Assembly: GCA_018063485.1 (NCBI GenBank) | Contig: JAGPBG010000106.1 | Location: 1-7,139, forward strand | Source of the DNA: Cypionkella sp. | Lineage (GTDB): Bacteria > Pseudomonadota > Alphaproteobacteria > Rhodobacterales > Rhodobacteraceae | Direction of reading: 5' to 3' | DNA length: 7,139 nucleotides | Shown here: one piece after another, positions 1-7,139 of the stretch | Numbering within the stretch: position 1 is the first letter of the stretch | Layout: the number at the start of each line of letters is the position of its first letter | Program-made: the position numbers and the translations under genes | Notes under the pieces: generated by a model | Databases searched by the model: none | What the model was told of the DNA's origin: nothing | What the model saw: the letters and a program-made list of their open reading frames with translations, nothing else

Positions 1-1526
<1,526 letters not shown>

Positions 1527-1535
1527 GGGGGCGAT

Positions 1536-1928
1536 ATGGCTGGAACGCTGCAATTCGATCTGGTTTCACCCGAGCGGCGGCTTGCCTCGCTGGCGGCCAC
1601 CGAGGTGAATATTCCGGGCACCGATGGTGACATGACTGCGATGGAGGGGCATGCCCCCACCATCACCACCCTGCGCGCCGGCATCTTGCGTGCGCATGGC
1701 GCGGAAGGCGTGAAATCCTATGTGGTGACGGGCGGATTTGCCGAGATCACCGCCACCGGCGTTTCGGTTCTGGCCGAACGCGCGGTGCCACTGGAAGAAG
1801 TGACACCCGCGATCCTGGACGCGATGATTGCCGATGCCACTGAGGCGACGGCGGTGGCGTTGGACAAAGATGCTGCCGACAAGGCGATGGCCGATCTTGT
1901 GGCGATGCGCGCCGCTACCGGCCACTGA
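1536..1928 (+). CDS. atpC: ATP synthase F1 epsilon subunit
   Basis: Epsilon subunit of the F1 central stalk; it binds gamma and the c-ring, and in many bacteria its C-terminal helices restrain ATP hydrolysis. The product is 130 residues, close to the usual 130-140. Residues about 1-85 form the beta-sandwich domain, with the family-typical [13 protein letters not shown] stretch (37-49) and VTGGFAEI (63-70). Residues about 87-128 form the Ala-rich helical C-terminal domain. The start ATG is preceded by a GGGGG run (1527-1531) with a short 4-nt spacing, and lies only 9 bp after the atpD stop. This is the last gene of the atp operon: a strong terminator follows 17 bp after its stop. I see no sign of truncation. 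Confidence 0.97.
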   Translation: MAGTLQFDLVSPERRLASLAATEVNIPGTDGDMTAMEGHAPTITTLRAGILRAHGAEGVKSYVVTGGFAEITATGVSVLAERAVPLEEVTPAILDAMIADATEATAVALDKDAADKAMADLVAMRAATGH

Positions 1929-1945
1929 TTTCAATCAAAGAGTGC

Positions 1946-1980
1946 AAAGGCCCTGCTATGGCGGGGCCTTTTGTTTTTTC
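1946..1980 (+). terminator. Intrinsic terminator of the atp operon
   Basis: Bases 1946-1956 pair with 1961-1971 to give an 11-bp stem (AAAGGCCCTGC / GCGGGGCCTTT, one T-G wobble) closed by the tetraloop TATG at 1957-1960. The stem runs straight into TTGTTTTTTC at 1971-1980. A GC-rich stem followed by a T tract is the classic Rho-independent form. It sits just after atpC, separating the ATP synthase transcript from the small lectin-like gene. Confidence 0.95.
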
Positions 1981-2034
1981 GACCTTTTATTGTCTGAATT
2001 GCCCGCTAGTCTGCTCTGAATCACTGGGGTTCGA

Positions 2035-2385
2035 ATGAAGCGTCTATCATCTGGCACGGTTGGTATCGAACAGGGCAGTCGCGTCCTGTTTTCTGACTTT
2101 GCCGATGATGGTGTGATGTGGACCGGGCAGGGTGACCGCGAAAGCCGCCATATGATCCGTTTCAAGGAGGCTTTTGCCGAAGTGCCGTCGGTGATGGTAT
2201 CGATCTCGATGTGGGATACCGACCATAAGCACAACGCCCGCGCTGAAATCTCCGCCGAAGAGGTCAGCGAGACCGGCTTTCATCTGGTTTTCCGCACCTG
2301 GGGTGATACGCGTGTGGCACGGGTGCGCGCCGATTGGCTGGCTGTAGGACCACTGCGCGGGGATGATGATTGGGACGTGGCATAG
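2035..2385 (+). CDS. H-type lectin domain protein
   Basis: A 116-residue protein whose residues about 41-105 match the H-type lectin (discoidin II-like) pattern: a hydrophobic-F-x-x-x-F start (IRFKEAFAEVPSV), a strand leading into W60-D61-x-D63, a middle GFHLVFRTW (81-89), and the closing strand RVRADWLAVG (96-105). Known H-type lectins form trimers or hexamers of a six-stranded beta sandwich and many bind GalNAc or galactose. I cannot assign sugar-binding residues here. No signal peptide or membrane segment is seen, so secretion is not indicated. The C-terminal tail is acidic (GDDDWD). A GGGG run (2026-2029) lies 5 nt before the ATG. It sits after the atp terminator, so it probably has its own promoter; the best -10-like sequence is a weak TAGTCT at 2007-2012. 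The domain call is good; the function is unknown. Confidence 0.82.
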   Translation: MKRLSSGTVGIEQGSRVLFSDFADDGVMWTGQGDRESRHMIRFKEAFAEVPSVMVSISMWDTDHKHNARAEISAEEVSETGFHLVFRTWGDTRVARVRADWLAVGPLRGDDDWDVA

Positions 2386-2406
2386 CCGCCGCTCAATTCG
2401 TACCGA

Positions 2407-3426
2407 TCAGGGACGCTGATACATGCCTTCGTAGATCGGAACCAGCGTGTCGGTTTCAAACAGCGATGACACGCTCGTGCCGTTCCAGATGTTCAGGATG
2501 GCTTGGGCGAACATCGGAGCGGTTGGCACGATACGGATGTTCTTGCAGGCGCGGACGGCCTCGGTCGGCTCGATGGAATCAGTGATCACCAGCGATTTCA
2601 TCACCGAATTTTGCACCCGCTCAACTGCCGGACCCGACAGCACGCCGTGGGTGATATAAGCGTGAACCTCCGTCGCTCCATTTTGCAGCAGTACTTCAGC
2701 GGCCTTGCACAACGTGCCTGCAGTGTCACAGATGTCATCGACAATGATACATTTCTTGCCCTGGACCGACCCGATCACGATCATTTCGGCAATCTCACCG
2801 GCTTTTTCGCGGCGCTTGTCCACGATGGCGAGAGGCGCGTTGATCCGTTTGGCCAATTCGCGCGCACGGGCAACGCCGCCGACATCGGGGGAGATGATCA
2901 TCAGATCCTCCATCTGACCTTGGAAATTATGTTCGATATCAAGGGCAAATACCGGAGAGGCGTAAAGGTTATCCACAGGAATGTCGAAAAATCCCTGAAT
3001 CTGGGCGGCATGAAGGTCGAGCGTCAGCACCCGGTCGATCCCGGCCTCGGTGATCATATTGGCGACCAGCTTTGCGGTAATCGGGGTGCGGGCCTTGGCG
3101 CGGCGGTCTTGCCGTGCATAGCCGAAATAGGGGATCACGGCGGTGATGCGATCGGCGGAAGAGCGGCGCAGGGCATCGGCCATGATCAGAAGTTCCATCA
3201 GATTGTCATTGGCCGGATTCGAGGTAGGTTGGATGATATACATATCCTCACCGCGCACATTCTCGTAAACCTCGACGAAAATCTCCTGGTCGTTGAAGCG
3301 TTCTACCCGTGCGTCCACCAGATTGACGGCGATTCCCCTATGCATCGACATGCGGCGCGAGATGGATTTTGCCAATGTCATATTGGCATTGCCAGCGATA
3401 AGTTTCGGCTCGGTCTTGGCGGGCAT
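2407..3426 (-). CDS. prs: Ribose-phosphate pyrophosphokinase (PRPP synthase)
   Basis: Cytoplasmic enzyme (EC 2.7.6.1) converting ribose 5-phosphate and ATP to PRPP and AMP, the entry point to purine, pyrimidine, NAD, His and Trp synthesis. The product is 339 residues. Motifs are FNDQE (44-48), the ATP-site segment [15 protein letters not shown] (101-115), the family signature [11 protein letters not shown] (137-147), the flexible catalytic loop KRREK (204-208) and the PRPP-binding loop [10 protein letters not shown] (229-238). All are intact, giving a class I, Mg- and phosphate-dependent enzyme. It is about 20 residues longer than the E. coli enzyme, mostly at the N-terminus. I chose the ATG at 3426-3424 because AGGA lies 7 nt upstream and the protein then starts [15 protein letters not shown], like its relatives. 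A longer frame to a GTG at 3486 adds non-conserved sequence. It converges with the lectin gene (21 bp apart) and diverges from the isomerase gene. Confidence 0.98.
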   Translation of the reverse strand: MPAKTEPKLIAGNANMTLAKSISRRMSMHRGIAVNLVDARVERFNDQEIFVEVYENVRGEDMYIIQPTSNPANDNLMELLIMADALRRSSADRITAVIPYFGYARQDRRAKARTPITAKLVANMITEAGIDRVLTLDLHAAQIQGFFDIPVDNLYASPVFALDIEHNFQGQMEDLMIISPDVGGVARARELAKRINAPLAIVDKRREKAGEIAEMIVIGSVQGKKCIIVDDICDTAGTLCKAAEVLLQNGATEVHAYITHGVLSGPAVERVQNSVMKSLVITDSIEPTEAVRACKNIRIVPTAPMFAQAILNIWNGTSVSSLFETDTLVPIYEGMYQRP

Positions 3427-3433
3427 GGCATGG

Positions 3434-3437
3434 TCCT
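3434..3437 (-). promoter_or_regulatory. Ribosome binding site deciding the prs start
   Basis: Reading the - strand, AGGA occupies 3437-3434 and is followed by 7 nt and then the ATG at 3426-3424. This supports that start over the in-frame upstream GTG at 3486-3484 and over the out-of-frame ATG at 3431-3429. Confidence 0.75.
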
Positions 3438-3469
3438 GTGGTGGGGAGGGTTTGCACGGATTCGCGACG

Positions 3470-3497
3470 TTGACACCGCTTATCACCGGGCTAGGGT
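3470..3497 (+). promoter_or_regulatory. Sigma-70-type promoter for the isomerase-hydrolase unit
   Basis: A perfect -35 hexamer TTGACA (3470-3475) is followed, after 16 bp, by the -10-like TAGGGT (3492-3497). The form TTGAC...CTAGGGT recalls housekeeping promoters of Rhodobacterales. Transcription would start near 3504, giving a leader of about 30 nt before the ATG at 3533. It faces away from prs in the 106-bp divergent spacer. The -35 is clear; the -10 has three of six consensus bases, so activity is inferred. Confidence 0.62.
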
Positions 3498-3522
3498 CTT
3501 GAAAACCGCCTTACCCCCTATT

Positions 3523-3526
3523 GGAG
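3523..3526 (+). promoter_or_regulatory. Ribosome binding site deciding the isomerase start
   Basis: GGAG lies 6 nt before the ATG at 3533. A TTG at 3521 in the same frame overlaps this site, so using TTG as the start would leave it without a Shine-Dalgarno sequence. The ATG is therefore preferred. Confidence 0.75.
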
Positions 3527-3532
3527 CCCATC

Positions 3533-4129
3533 ATGTCGCAGATTGATTACTATCTGGCCTTGCAATCGCCCTATGTCTATCTTGCCGGGACGCGGCCGGC
3601 CGAGATTGCGGGGCGCCATGGTGTGAAACTGGTCTACAAACCCGTGGACGCACCCCAGCTTTTTGCGCGCACCGGTGGCAAGGTGCGGGCCGAGCGACAT
3701 CCTTCGCGCAATGAGTATTCGGCGCAGGATCGCGAGCGTCAGGCGCGGAAACTGGGGATGAAATACAACCCGCAGCCGATGTTTTCCGGGGCCAATCCTG
3801 CGCCTGCCGCCTATGCGCTGATTGCAGCGCAGGCGGCAGGTGGCGGCGATCTTGCGGGGCTTGCACATGGATTTGGCCGCGCAGTCTGGGCCGAGGGGCG
3901 CGATATTTCCGACGATGCGGTGATCCGGGATTTGCTTGTGACGACAGGTTTTGACCCTGCCATTGCGGATCGGGGGATGCTGATGGCGGCGGAAACCTAT
4001 GCCGCCAATCTGGAAGAAGCAGTGGGCAGAGGTGTGTTCGGGATGCCGTTCTTTGTGGTGGGAGAGCAGAAATTCTGGGGGCAGGACCGCCTGGACGATC
4101 TGGATCTGCATTTGGCGGGAAAACTCTGA
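3533..4129 (+). CDS. 2-hydroxychromene-2-carboxylate isomerase-like, DsbA-fold protein
   Basis: A 198-residue thioredoxin/DsbA-fold protein of the kappa-class GST / HCCA isomerase family. Known members use glutathione to isomerise 2-hydroxychromene-2-carboxylate in naphthalene breakdown; many relatives have unknown substrates. Evidence: the N-terminal strand IDYYLALQSPY with the SPY motif (12-14), where Ser12 aligns with the catalytic serine replacing the DsbA cysteine pair; a central helical insertion (about 45-160); and the C-terminal GVFGMPF (167-173) with the cis-proline P172, followed by FWGQDRL (181-187). There is no CxxC, so it is not a disulfide oxidase, and no signal peptide, so it is cytoplasmic. 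Its stop directly abuts the ATG of the hydrolase gene (TGAATG), so the two are probably translated from one message. No naphthalene genes are nearby, so the true substrate is open. Confidence 0.88.
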   Translation: MSQIDYYLALQSPYVYLAGTRPAEIAGRHGVKLVYKPVDAPQLFARTGGKVRAERHPSRNEYSAQDRERQARKLGMKYNPQPMFSGANPAPAAYALIAAQAAGGGDLAGLAHGFGRAVWAEGRDISDDAVIRDLLVTTGFDPAIADRGMLMAAETYAANLEEAVGRGVFGMPFFVVGEQKFWGQDRLDDLDLHLAGKL

Positions 4130-4945
4130 ATGGCGAAAGATATGAATGCGTTGTTGCCGTCGCGACAGTGGAACCGGGGCGGCGCGCGGCCTGTTCTGGC
4201 GCTGCATTGCTCGCTTGCGCATGCGGGGGCGTGGTCGGGGTTGGCCGAGGCTTTGCAGGGCGTGACGGTGACGGCACTGGATGCGCCGGGGCATGGGCGG
4301 CAACCCGAGTGGGATGGCAAAAGCGATCTGCACGGGCAAGCAACGCGCGAGGCGGTGGCGTTGGCAGAAAGTTTAGGCGGTGGCGAGGCGATTGATCTCA
4401 TTGGCCATTCCTTTGGCGGCACGGTTGCTTTGCGCATCGCGCTGGAACGGCCGGAACTGGTGCGCAGTCTGACCCTGTGCGAGCCGGTGATTTTTGCCGC
4501 CGCGCGCGATGCCGGACGTCCGGCTTTTGCGGCATTTGAGGCGCAGCATCTGCAAATGGCGCGGATGCGGACGGCGGGGCAGTGGCGTGATGCGACGGCG
4601 TTTTTCCATGGTATCTGGGGCAATGGCGTGGCCTTTGCCGATCTGCCAGCGCGGGCGCAGCACTATATGGAGGCGCGGATCGGCCAGATTGTGGCGCTGA
4701 ATCCGGTGCTGTTGGGCGATACAGCGGGGCTGTTGCGCTATATGGGGCTTGAGGCGCTGGGGCTGCCTGTGTTGCTGATCGAGGGGGCGGAGTCGCCCGC
4801 GGTGATCGCGGCAATCCACGGCGAACTGGCGCGGCGGTTGCCGCAGGTGCAGCGGCTGGTGGTGCCGGGCGCGGGGCATATGGTGCCAATCAGCCATGCG
4901 GCCCGGATTGCGCCGGTGGTTCAGGCGCATCTGGACAGGTGTTAG
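4130..4945 (+). CDS. Alpha/beta hydrolase
   Basis: A 271-residue alpha/beta-hydrolase-fold protein. Visible are the early strand and oxyanion region LALHCSLAHAGAW (23-35), with HC in place of the common HG; DAPGHG (51-56); the nucleophile elbow GHSFGG (92-97) with Ser94; a cap region about 125-205; and the C-terminal catalytic histidine in GAGHMVP (247-253, His250). The catalytic acid is uncertain: E221 after strand 7 (IEGAESP) is in the usual place, while E118 (CEPV) after strand 6 is an alternative. There is no signal peptide. The family covers esterases, C-C hydrolases, lactonases and others, so the substrate cannot be named. The ATG follows the isomerase stop without a gap and lacks a strong Shine-Dalgarno; a second in-frame ATG is at 4142. 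The stop overlaps that of the threonine aldolase gene on the other strand by 4 bp. Confidence 0.9.
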   Translation: MAKDMNALLPSRQWNRGGARPVLALHCSLAHAGAWSGLAEALQGVTVTALDAPGHGRQPEWDGKSDLHGQATREAVALAESLGGGEAIDLIGHSFGGTVALRIALERPELVRSLTLCEPVIFAAARDAGRPAFAAFEAQHLQMARMRTAGQWRDATAFFHGIWGNGVAFADLPARAQHYMEARIGQIVALNPVLLGDTAGLLRYMGLEALGLPVLLIEGAESPAVIAAIHGELARRLPQVQRLVVPGAGHMVPISHAARIAPVVQAHLDRC

Positions 4946-5970
4946 CGCAGCGCCGCGATCAGGTTATCAACATCGGCTGAAGTGGTGGACCATGACGCCA
5001 CAAGTCGGGCAGCCTCACGGCCCTTTGGGGCGGGAAAACCGTAATAGGCAGCACCTTTGGCGAAGGCACGGGCGTTGGTGCCCTCGGGCCATTCGGGAAA
5101 AAGTATATTGGCCTGAACCGGATGGCGCAGGGTGGCGCCGGGGATGCCGGTCAGGCCATTGGCAAGTGCTGCGCCCATCGCGTTGGCGTGGCGCGCGAGG
5201 GTGAGCCACAGATCATCGGTCAGATAGGCCTGCATCTGCGCAGCGAGGAAGCGGTTTTTCGAGAAAAGATGCCCGGCGCGTTTGCGGCGCAGTTCCAGCT
5301 CCCATGCTTTTTCGGGGTTGAACAGGATCACCGCTTCGACTCCCATACAGCCGTTTTTGGTGCCGCCGAAGGACAAAAGATCAACCCCGGCCTGCCATGT
5401 CATTTCCGCAGGGCTGGCCCCGGTGGCAACCAGAGCATTGGCAAAACGTGCGCCGTCGAGGTGGCTGGGGATATGTTTGGCGCGGGCGAGGGCGGTGAGG
5501 GCGGCGACCTCATCCGGGGTGTAGACGGTGCCGGCCTCGGTGACATTGGTGATCGAGAGGATCCCGCGCTGCACGCCATGAACGCCGTTGTCGCCGGTGC
5601 GGGCGAGGGCTGTCGCCAGCGTCTCTGGCGTCATCTTGCCGTGATCGCCGGGGACGGCGACAATCTTGGCGCCGTTGGAGAAAAACTCGGGCGCGCCACA
5701 TTCATCGACGGCGATATGGGCATCCGCGTGGGCGAAAATGGCCGACCACGGCTGGGCGTGCAGGGCAAGGGCAAGGGAATTTGCTGCGGTGCCGGTGGGG
5801 ACAAGATGGATGGCAGCTTGGGGCGCATCGAAGAGGCTGCGAAGCTGGGCAGTGACTTCGGCCGTGATGTCATCACCGCCATAGCTGCGGGCATAACCGG
5901 TGTTGGCGGCCAGAACAGCGGCCATGATTTCGGGGGCGGCACCCGAGGCGTTGTCAGAGGTAAAAATCAT
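4942..5970 (-). CDS. Low-specificity L-threonine aldolase
   Basis: A cytoplasmic PLP enzyme cleaving L-threonine (and L-allo-threonine or related beta-hydroxy amino acids) to glycine and an aldehyde. The product is 342 residues, the usual size. Fold-type I features are the phosphate-binding GTAAN (60-64), His85 and DECGAPEFF (89-97) around the ring, HLDGAR (170-175) with Asp172 for the pyridine nitrogen and Arg175, and SFGGTKNG (200-207) with the Schiff-base Lys205. The pattern RKRAGHLFSKNRFLAAQ (229-245) is typical of this aldolase group, so related phenylserine-aldolase activity cannot be excluded. The ATG (5970-5968) overlaps the TGA of the upstream YcgN-like gene as ATGA, which suggests translational coupling. 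It is the last visible gene of the ribF operon. Its TAA interlocks with the hydrolase stop and no terminator hairpin is seen. Confidence 0.95.
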   Translation of the reverse strand: MIFTSDNASGAAPEIMAAVLAANTGYARSYGGDDITAEVTAQLRSLFDAPQAAIHLVPTGTAANSLALALHAQPWSAIFAHADAHIAVDECGAPEFFSNGAKIVAVPGDHGKMTPETLATALARTGDNGVHGVQRGILSITNVTEAGTVYTPDEVAALTALARAKHIPSHLDGARFANALVATGASPAEMTWQAGVDLLSFGGTKNGCMGVEAVILFNPEKAWELELRRKRAGHLFSKNRFLAAQMQAYLTDDLWLTLARHANAMGAALANGLTGIPGATLRHPVQANILFPEWPEGTNARAFAKGAAYYGFPAPKGREAARLVASWSTTSADVDNLIAALR

Positions 5971-6419
5971 TCGCTGTCCTCGATCAGATAATCATCCCAG
6001 TCGTCCTCATCGACGCTGGCCTCGGAGATGGTGCGGCCCTGCATCGAGTGGCCGGAGCTATGCGTGCTGTCGGGATCACCCGTGATCAGCGGGTGCCAAT
6101 CGGGCAGCGGATTGCCCTCATGCAGGCGCTTGTAGGCGCAGGTGCCGGGTAGCCAATAGGCGACGCGGGCCAGGGTTTTTGGGGTCAGGCGCACGCATTC
6201 GGGCACATAGCTGAAGCGTTGCGCATAGTTGCCGCAGCGGCAGGTGGCCCCATCGAGCAGGCGGCAGGCGACCGAGGTGTATTCGACCTCGCCGGTGTCT
6301 TCATATTCGATCTTGTTCAGGCAGCAGCGGCCACAGCCATCACACAGCGCCTCCCATTCGGGGGCGGTCATTTTGGAAAGCGGCACGGTTTCCCAGAATT
6401 TCGGGCGCAGCGGGGCCAT
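5967..6419 (-). CDS. UPF0260 / YcgN family cysteine-cluster protein
   Basis: A 150-residue protein of the UPF0260 (YcgN) family, related to the zinc/iron-chelating CxxCxxCC domain group; the function is not established. It has nine cysteines: the cluster C26-xx-C29-G-x-CC (32-33), then C52, C60, C62, C75 and C94, well spaced to bind a metal or Fe-S cluster. Other family marks are FWETVPLSKMTAPEWEALCD (8-27), TCAYKRL (93-99) and LPDWHPLITG (105-114). The C-terminal 14 residues are strongly acidic. I chose the ATG at 6419-6417 because it gives the family's normal N-terminus and a length close to the roughly 150 of E. coli YcgN; an upstream GTG at 6458 would lie inside ribF. The gap to the ribF stop is only 4 nt and no clear Shine-Dalgarno is visible, so re-initiation after ribF is plausible. 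Confidence 0.93.
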   Translation of the reverse strand: MAPLRPKFWETVPLSKMTAPEWEALCDGCGRCCLNKIEYEDTGEVEYTSVACRLLDGATCRCGNYAQRFSYVPECVRLTPKTLARVAYWLPGTCAYKRLHEGNPLPDWHPLITGDPDSTHSSGHSMQGRTISEASVDEDDWDDYLIEDSE

Positions 6420-6423
6420 GGCG

Positions 6424-7139
6424 TTACAGCGCGCCAAGGATTTCACGGGCGTTTGCACAGTCTATCGCCATCTGATCCATCAGCGCGGGCAAGCCGTTGA
6501 ATTTCACCTCAGGACGCAGATAGTCGATCAGGCCGACCGAAAGATGCTGGCCGTAAAGATCGCCATTGAAATCGAAGATATAGCTTTCCAGATTGGGGGT
6601 GTTCTGGCCAAACATCGGACGCACGCCCAAGGAACCTGCGCCCATATAGCTGCCTTTGTGCTCGCCCGTCAGCACATCAACCTTGACCGCATAGACGCCA
6701 AATTTTGGCAGATGCAGCCCTGCGACCGACATATTGGCGGTGGGATAGCCCAATTCGCGGCCGCGCTTTTCACCATGGATCACCTCGCCCTCGATCCGGT
6801 GCCAATGGCCAAGCATGGCGGCGGCGTCGCGGGGAGAACCGGTGGCCAGCGCCTGACGGATCGCGGTGGAGGAAATCTCGCGGTTGCCGAAGCTGATCAG
6901 ATCGGCGATGGTCACGCCAAAATTGTAATAGGGTCCAAGGGTTTGCAGATCGGTGGCGGAGCCTTTTCGATCTTTGCCAAAGCAAAAATCGGCACCCACA
7001 GTGATATGTTTGATGCCAAGGCCATCGCACAGAGCCTCACGCGCAAAGTCCTCGGGGGTAAAGGCGGCCATTTCGGCATCGAAGGGCAGTTCGAACAACT
7101 GCTCGACCCCCAGTTTCGCCAAGCGGTTGGCGCGGGATT
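6424..7139 (-). CDS. ribF: Bifunctional riboflavin kinase / FAD synthetase (partial, N-terminus outside)
   Basis: Makes FMN from riboflavin and ATP (EC 2.7.1.26), then FAD (EC 2.7.7.2), in the cytoplasm. The last 237 residues are visible; with E. coli RibF at about 313, roughly 75 N-terminal residues, including the nucleotidyltransferase HxGH-type motif, lie beyond the right edge. In the visible part, the adenylyltransferase domain ends with VGADFCFGKDRKGS (47-60) and the SSTAIR motif (89-94). The riboflavin kinase domain follows: GEVIHGEKRGRELGYPTANM (117-136) with PTAN (132-135), GVYAV (147-151), GVRP (171-174), and LESYIFDF (183-190), whose E184 is in the catalytic-base position, ending in RPEVKFNGLPAL (208-219). 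The frame stays open to the edge, so the TTG at 7122 is internal rather than a start. It leads the operon with the YcgN-like and aldolase genes. Confidence 0.97.
   Translation of the reverse strand, partial: SRANRLAKLGVEQLFELPFDAEMAAFTPEDFAREALCDGLGIKHITVGADFCFGKDRKGSATDLQTLGPYYNFGVTIADLISFGNREISSTAIRQALATGSPRDAAAMLGHWHRIEGEVIHGEKRGRELGYPTANMSVAGLHLPKFGVYAVKVDVLTGEHKGSYMGAGSLGVRPMFGQNTPNLESYIFDFNGDLYGQHLSVGLIDYLRPEVKFNGLPALMDQMAIDCANAREILGAL

Noticed and set aside
3459..3463. GATTC (GANTC, CcrM methylation) site 6 bp before the TTGACA box
   Set aside because: GANTC sites also occur elsewhere in the window, for example near 690, 1143, 2018, 2577 and 3216. One near a promoter is not evidence of methylation control.
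3427..3486. Longer prs start at the GTG 3486-3484
   Set aside because: The added 20 residues are not Prs-like, no Shine-Dalgarno precedes the GTG, and it lies over the opposite promoter. The ATG at 3426 has AGGA at the right distance.
2503..3546. A 347-codon + strand open frame opposite prs
   Set aside because: The prs frame on the other strand has every catalytic motif. The antisense translation has no recognisable domain and spans the promoter region.
3593..3602. Perfect 10-bp palindrome CGGCCGGCCG as a possible operator
   Set aside because: It lies inside the coding part of the isomerase gene, and such GC palindromes are expected by chance in GC-rich DNA.
3518..4343. Long - strand open frames opposite the isomerase gene
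   Set aside because: Pro/Arg/His-rich compositions without domains; the + strand frame has the SPY and cis-Pro motifs and a good ribosome binding site.
5122..5991. A 289-codon + strand open frame opposite the threonine aldolase gene
   Set aside because: Gly-rich shadow of a clear aldolase gene whose PLP lysine and ring-binding motifs are on the - strand.
6420..6458. Longer YcgN-like start at the GTG 6458-6456
   Set aside because: It would lie inside ribF and add 13 residues not seen in the family.

Overview
The window looks like a chromosomal housekeeping segment of an alphaproteobacterium, most probably of the Rhodobacterales (Rhodobacter/Roseobacter group). The basis is the moderately high GC, the atpG-atpD-atpC order, Prs, UPF0260 and RibF proteins that read like their Rhodobacteraceae counterparts, and a TTGACA/TAGGGT-type promoter. 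This placement is by recognition of protein families; no search was run.

Layout. On the + strand, bases 1-1928 hold the end of the F1-ATPase operon: the last 19 codons of atpG, complete atpD (beta) and complete atpC (epsilon), closed by a strong intrinsic terminator at 1946-1980. A small + strand gene for an H-type lectin domain protein follows (2035-2385) and converges on prs, the PRPP synthase gene on the - strand (2407-3426). From a 106-bp divergent spacer, with a clear + strand promoter at 3470-3497, a two-gene + strand unit departs: a DsbA-fold 2-hydroxychromene-2-carboxylate isomerase-like protein (3533-4129) and an alpha/beta hydrolase (4130-4945). The hydrolase interlocks stop-to-stop with a - strand operon read from the right edge: ribF (partial, its N-terminal part lies outside), a UPF0260/YcgN cysteine-cluster protein, and a low-specificity L-threonine aldolase. 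The spacing there is tight (4 nt, then a 4-bp ATGA overlap).

How the genes work together. AtpG, D and C are the rotor shaft, catalytic subunit and regulatory subunit of F1. Prs makes PRPP for nucleotides, His and Trp, and RibF makes FMN and FAD. The threonine aldolase is a PLP enzyme of glycine/threonine metabolism. The isomerase-hydrolase pair looks like a small accessory catabolic or detoxification unit with unknown substrates.

Coding density is very high and no stretch above about 110 bp lacks a gene. I see no tRNA, rRNA, CRISPR array, insertion sequence or phage signature, and no convincing novel system. The less ordinary points are the lectin-like gene beside the ATP synthase operon, the two convergent gene pairs without terminators, and the uncharacterised YcgN protein coupled to ribF and the aldolase gene.
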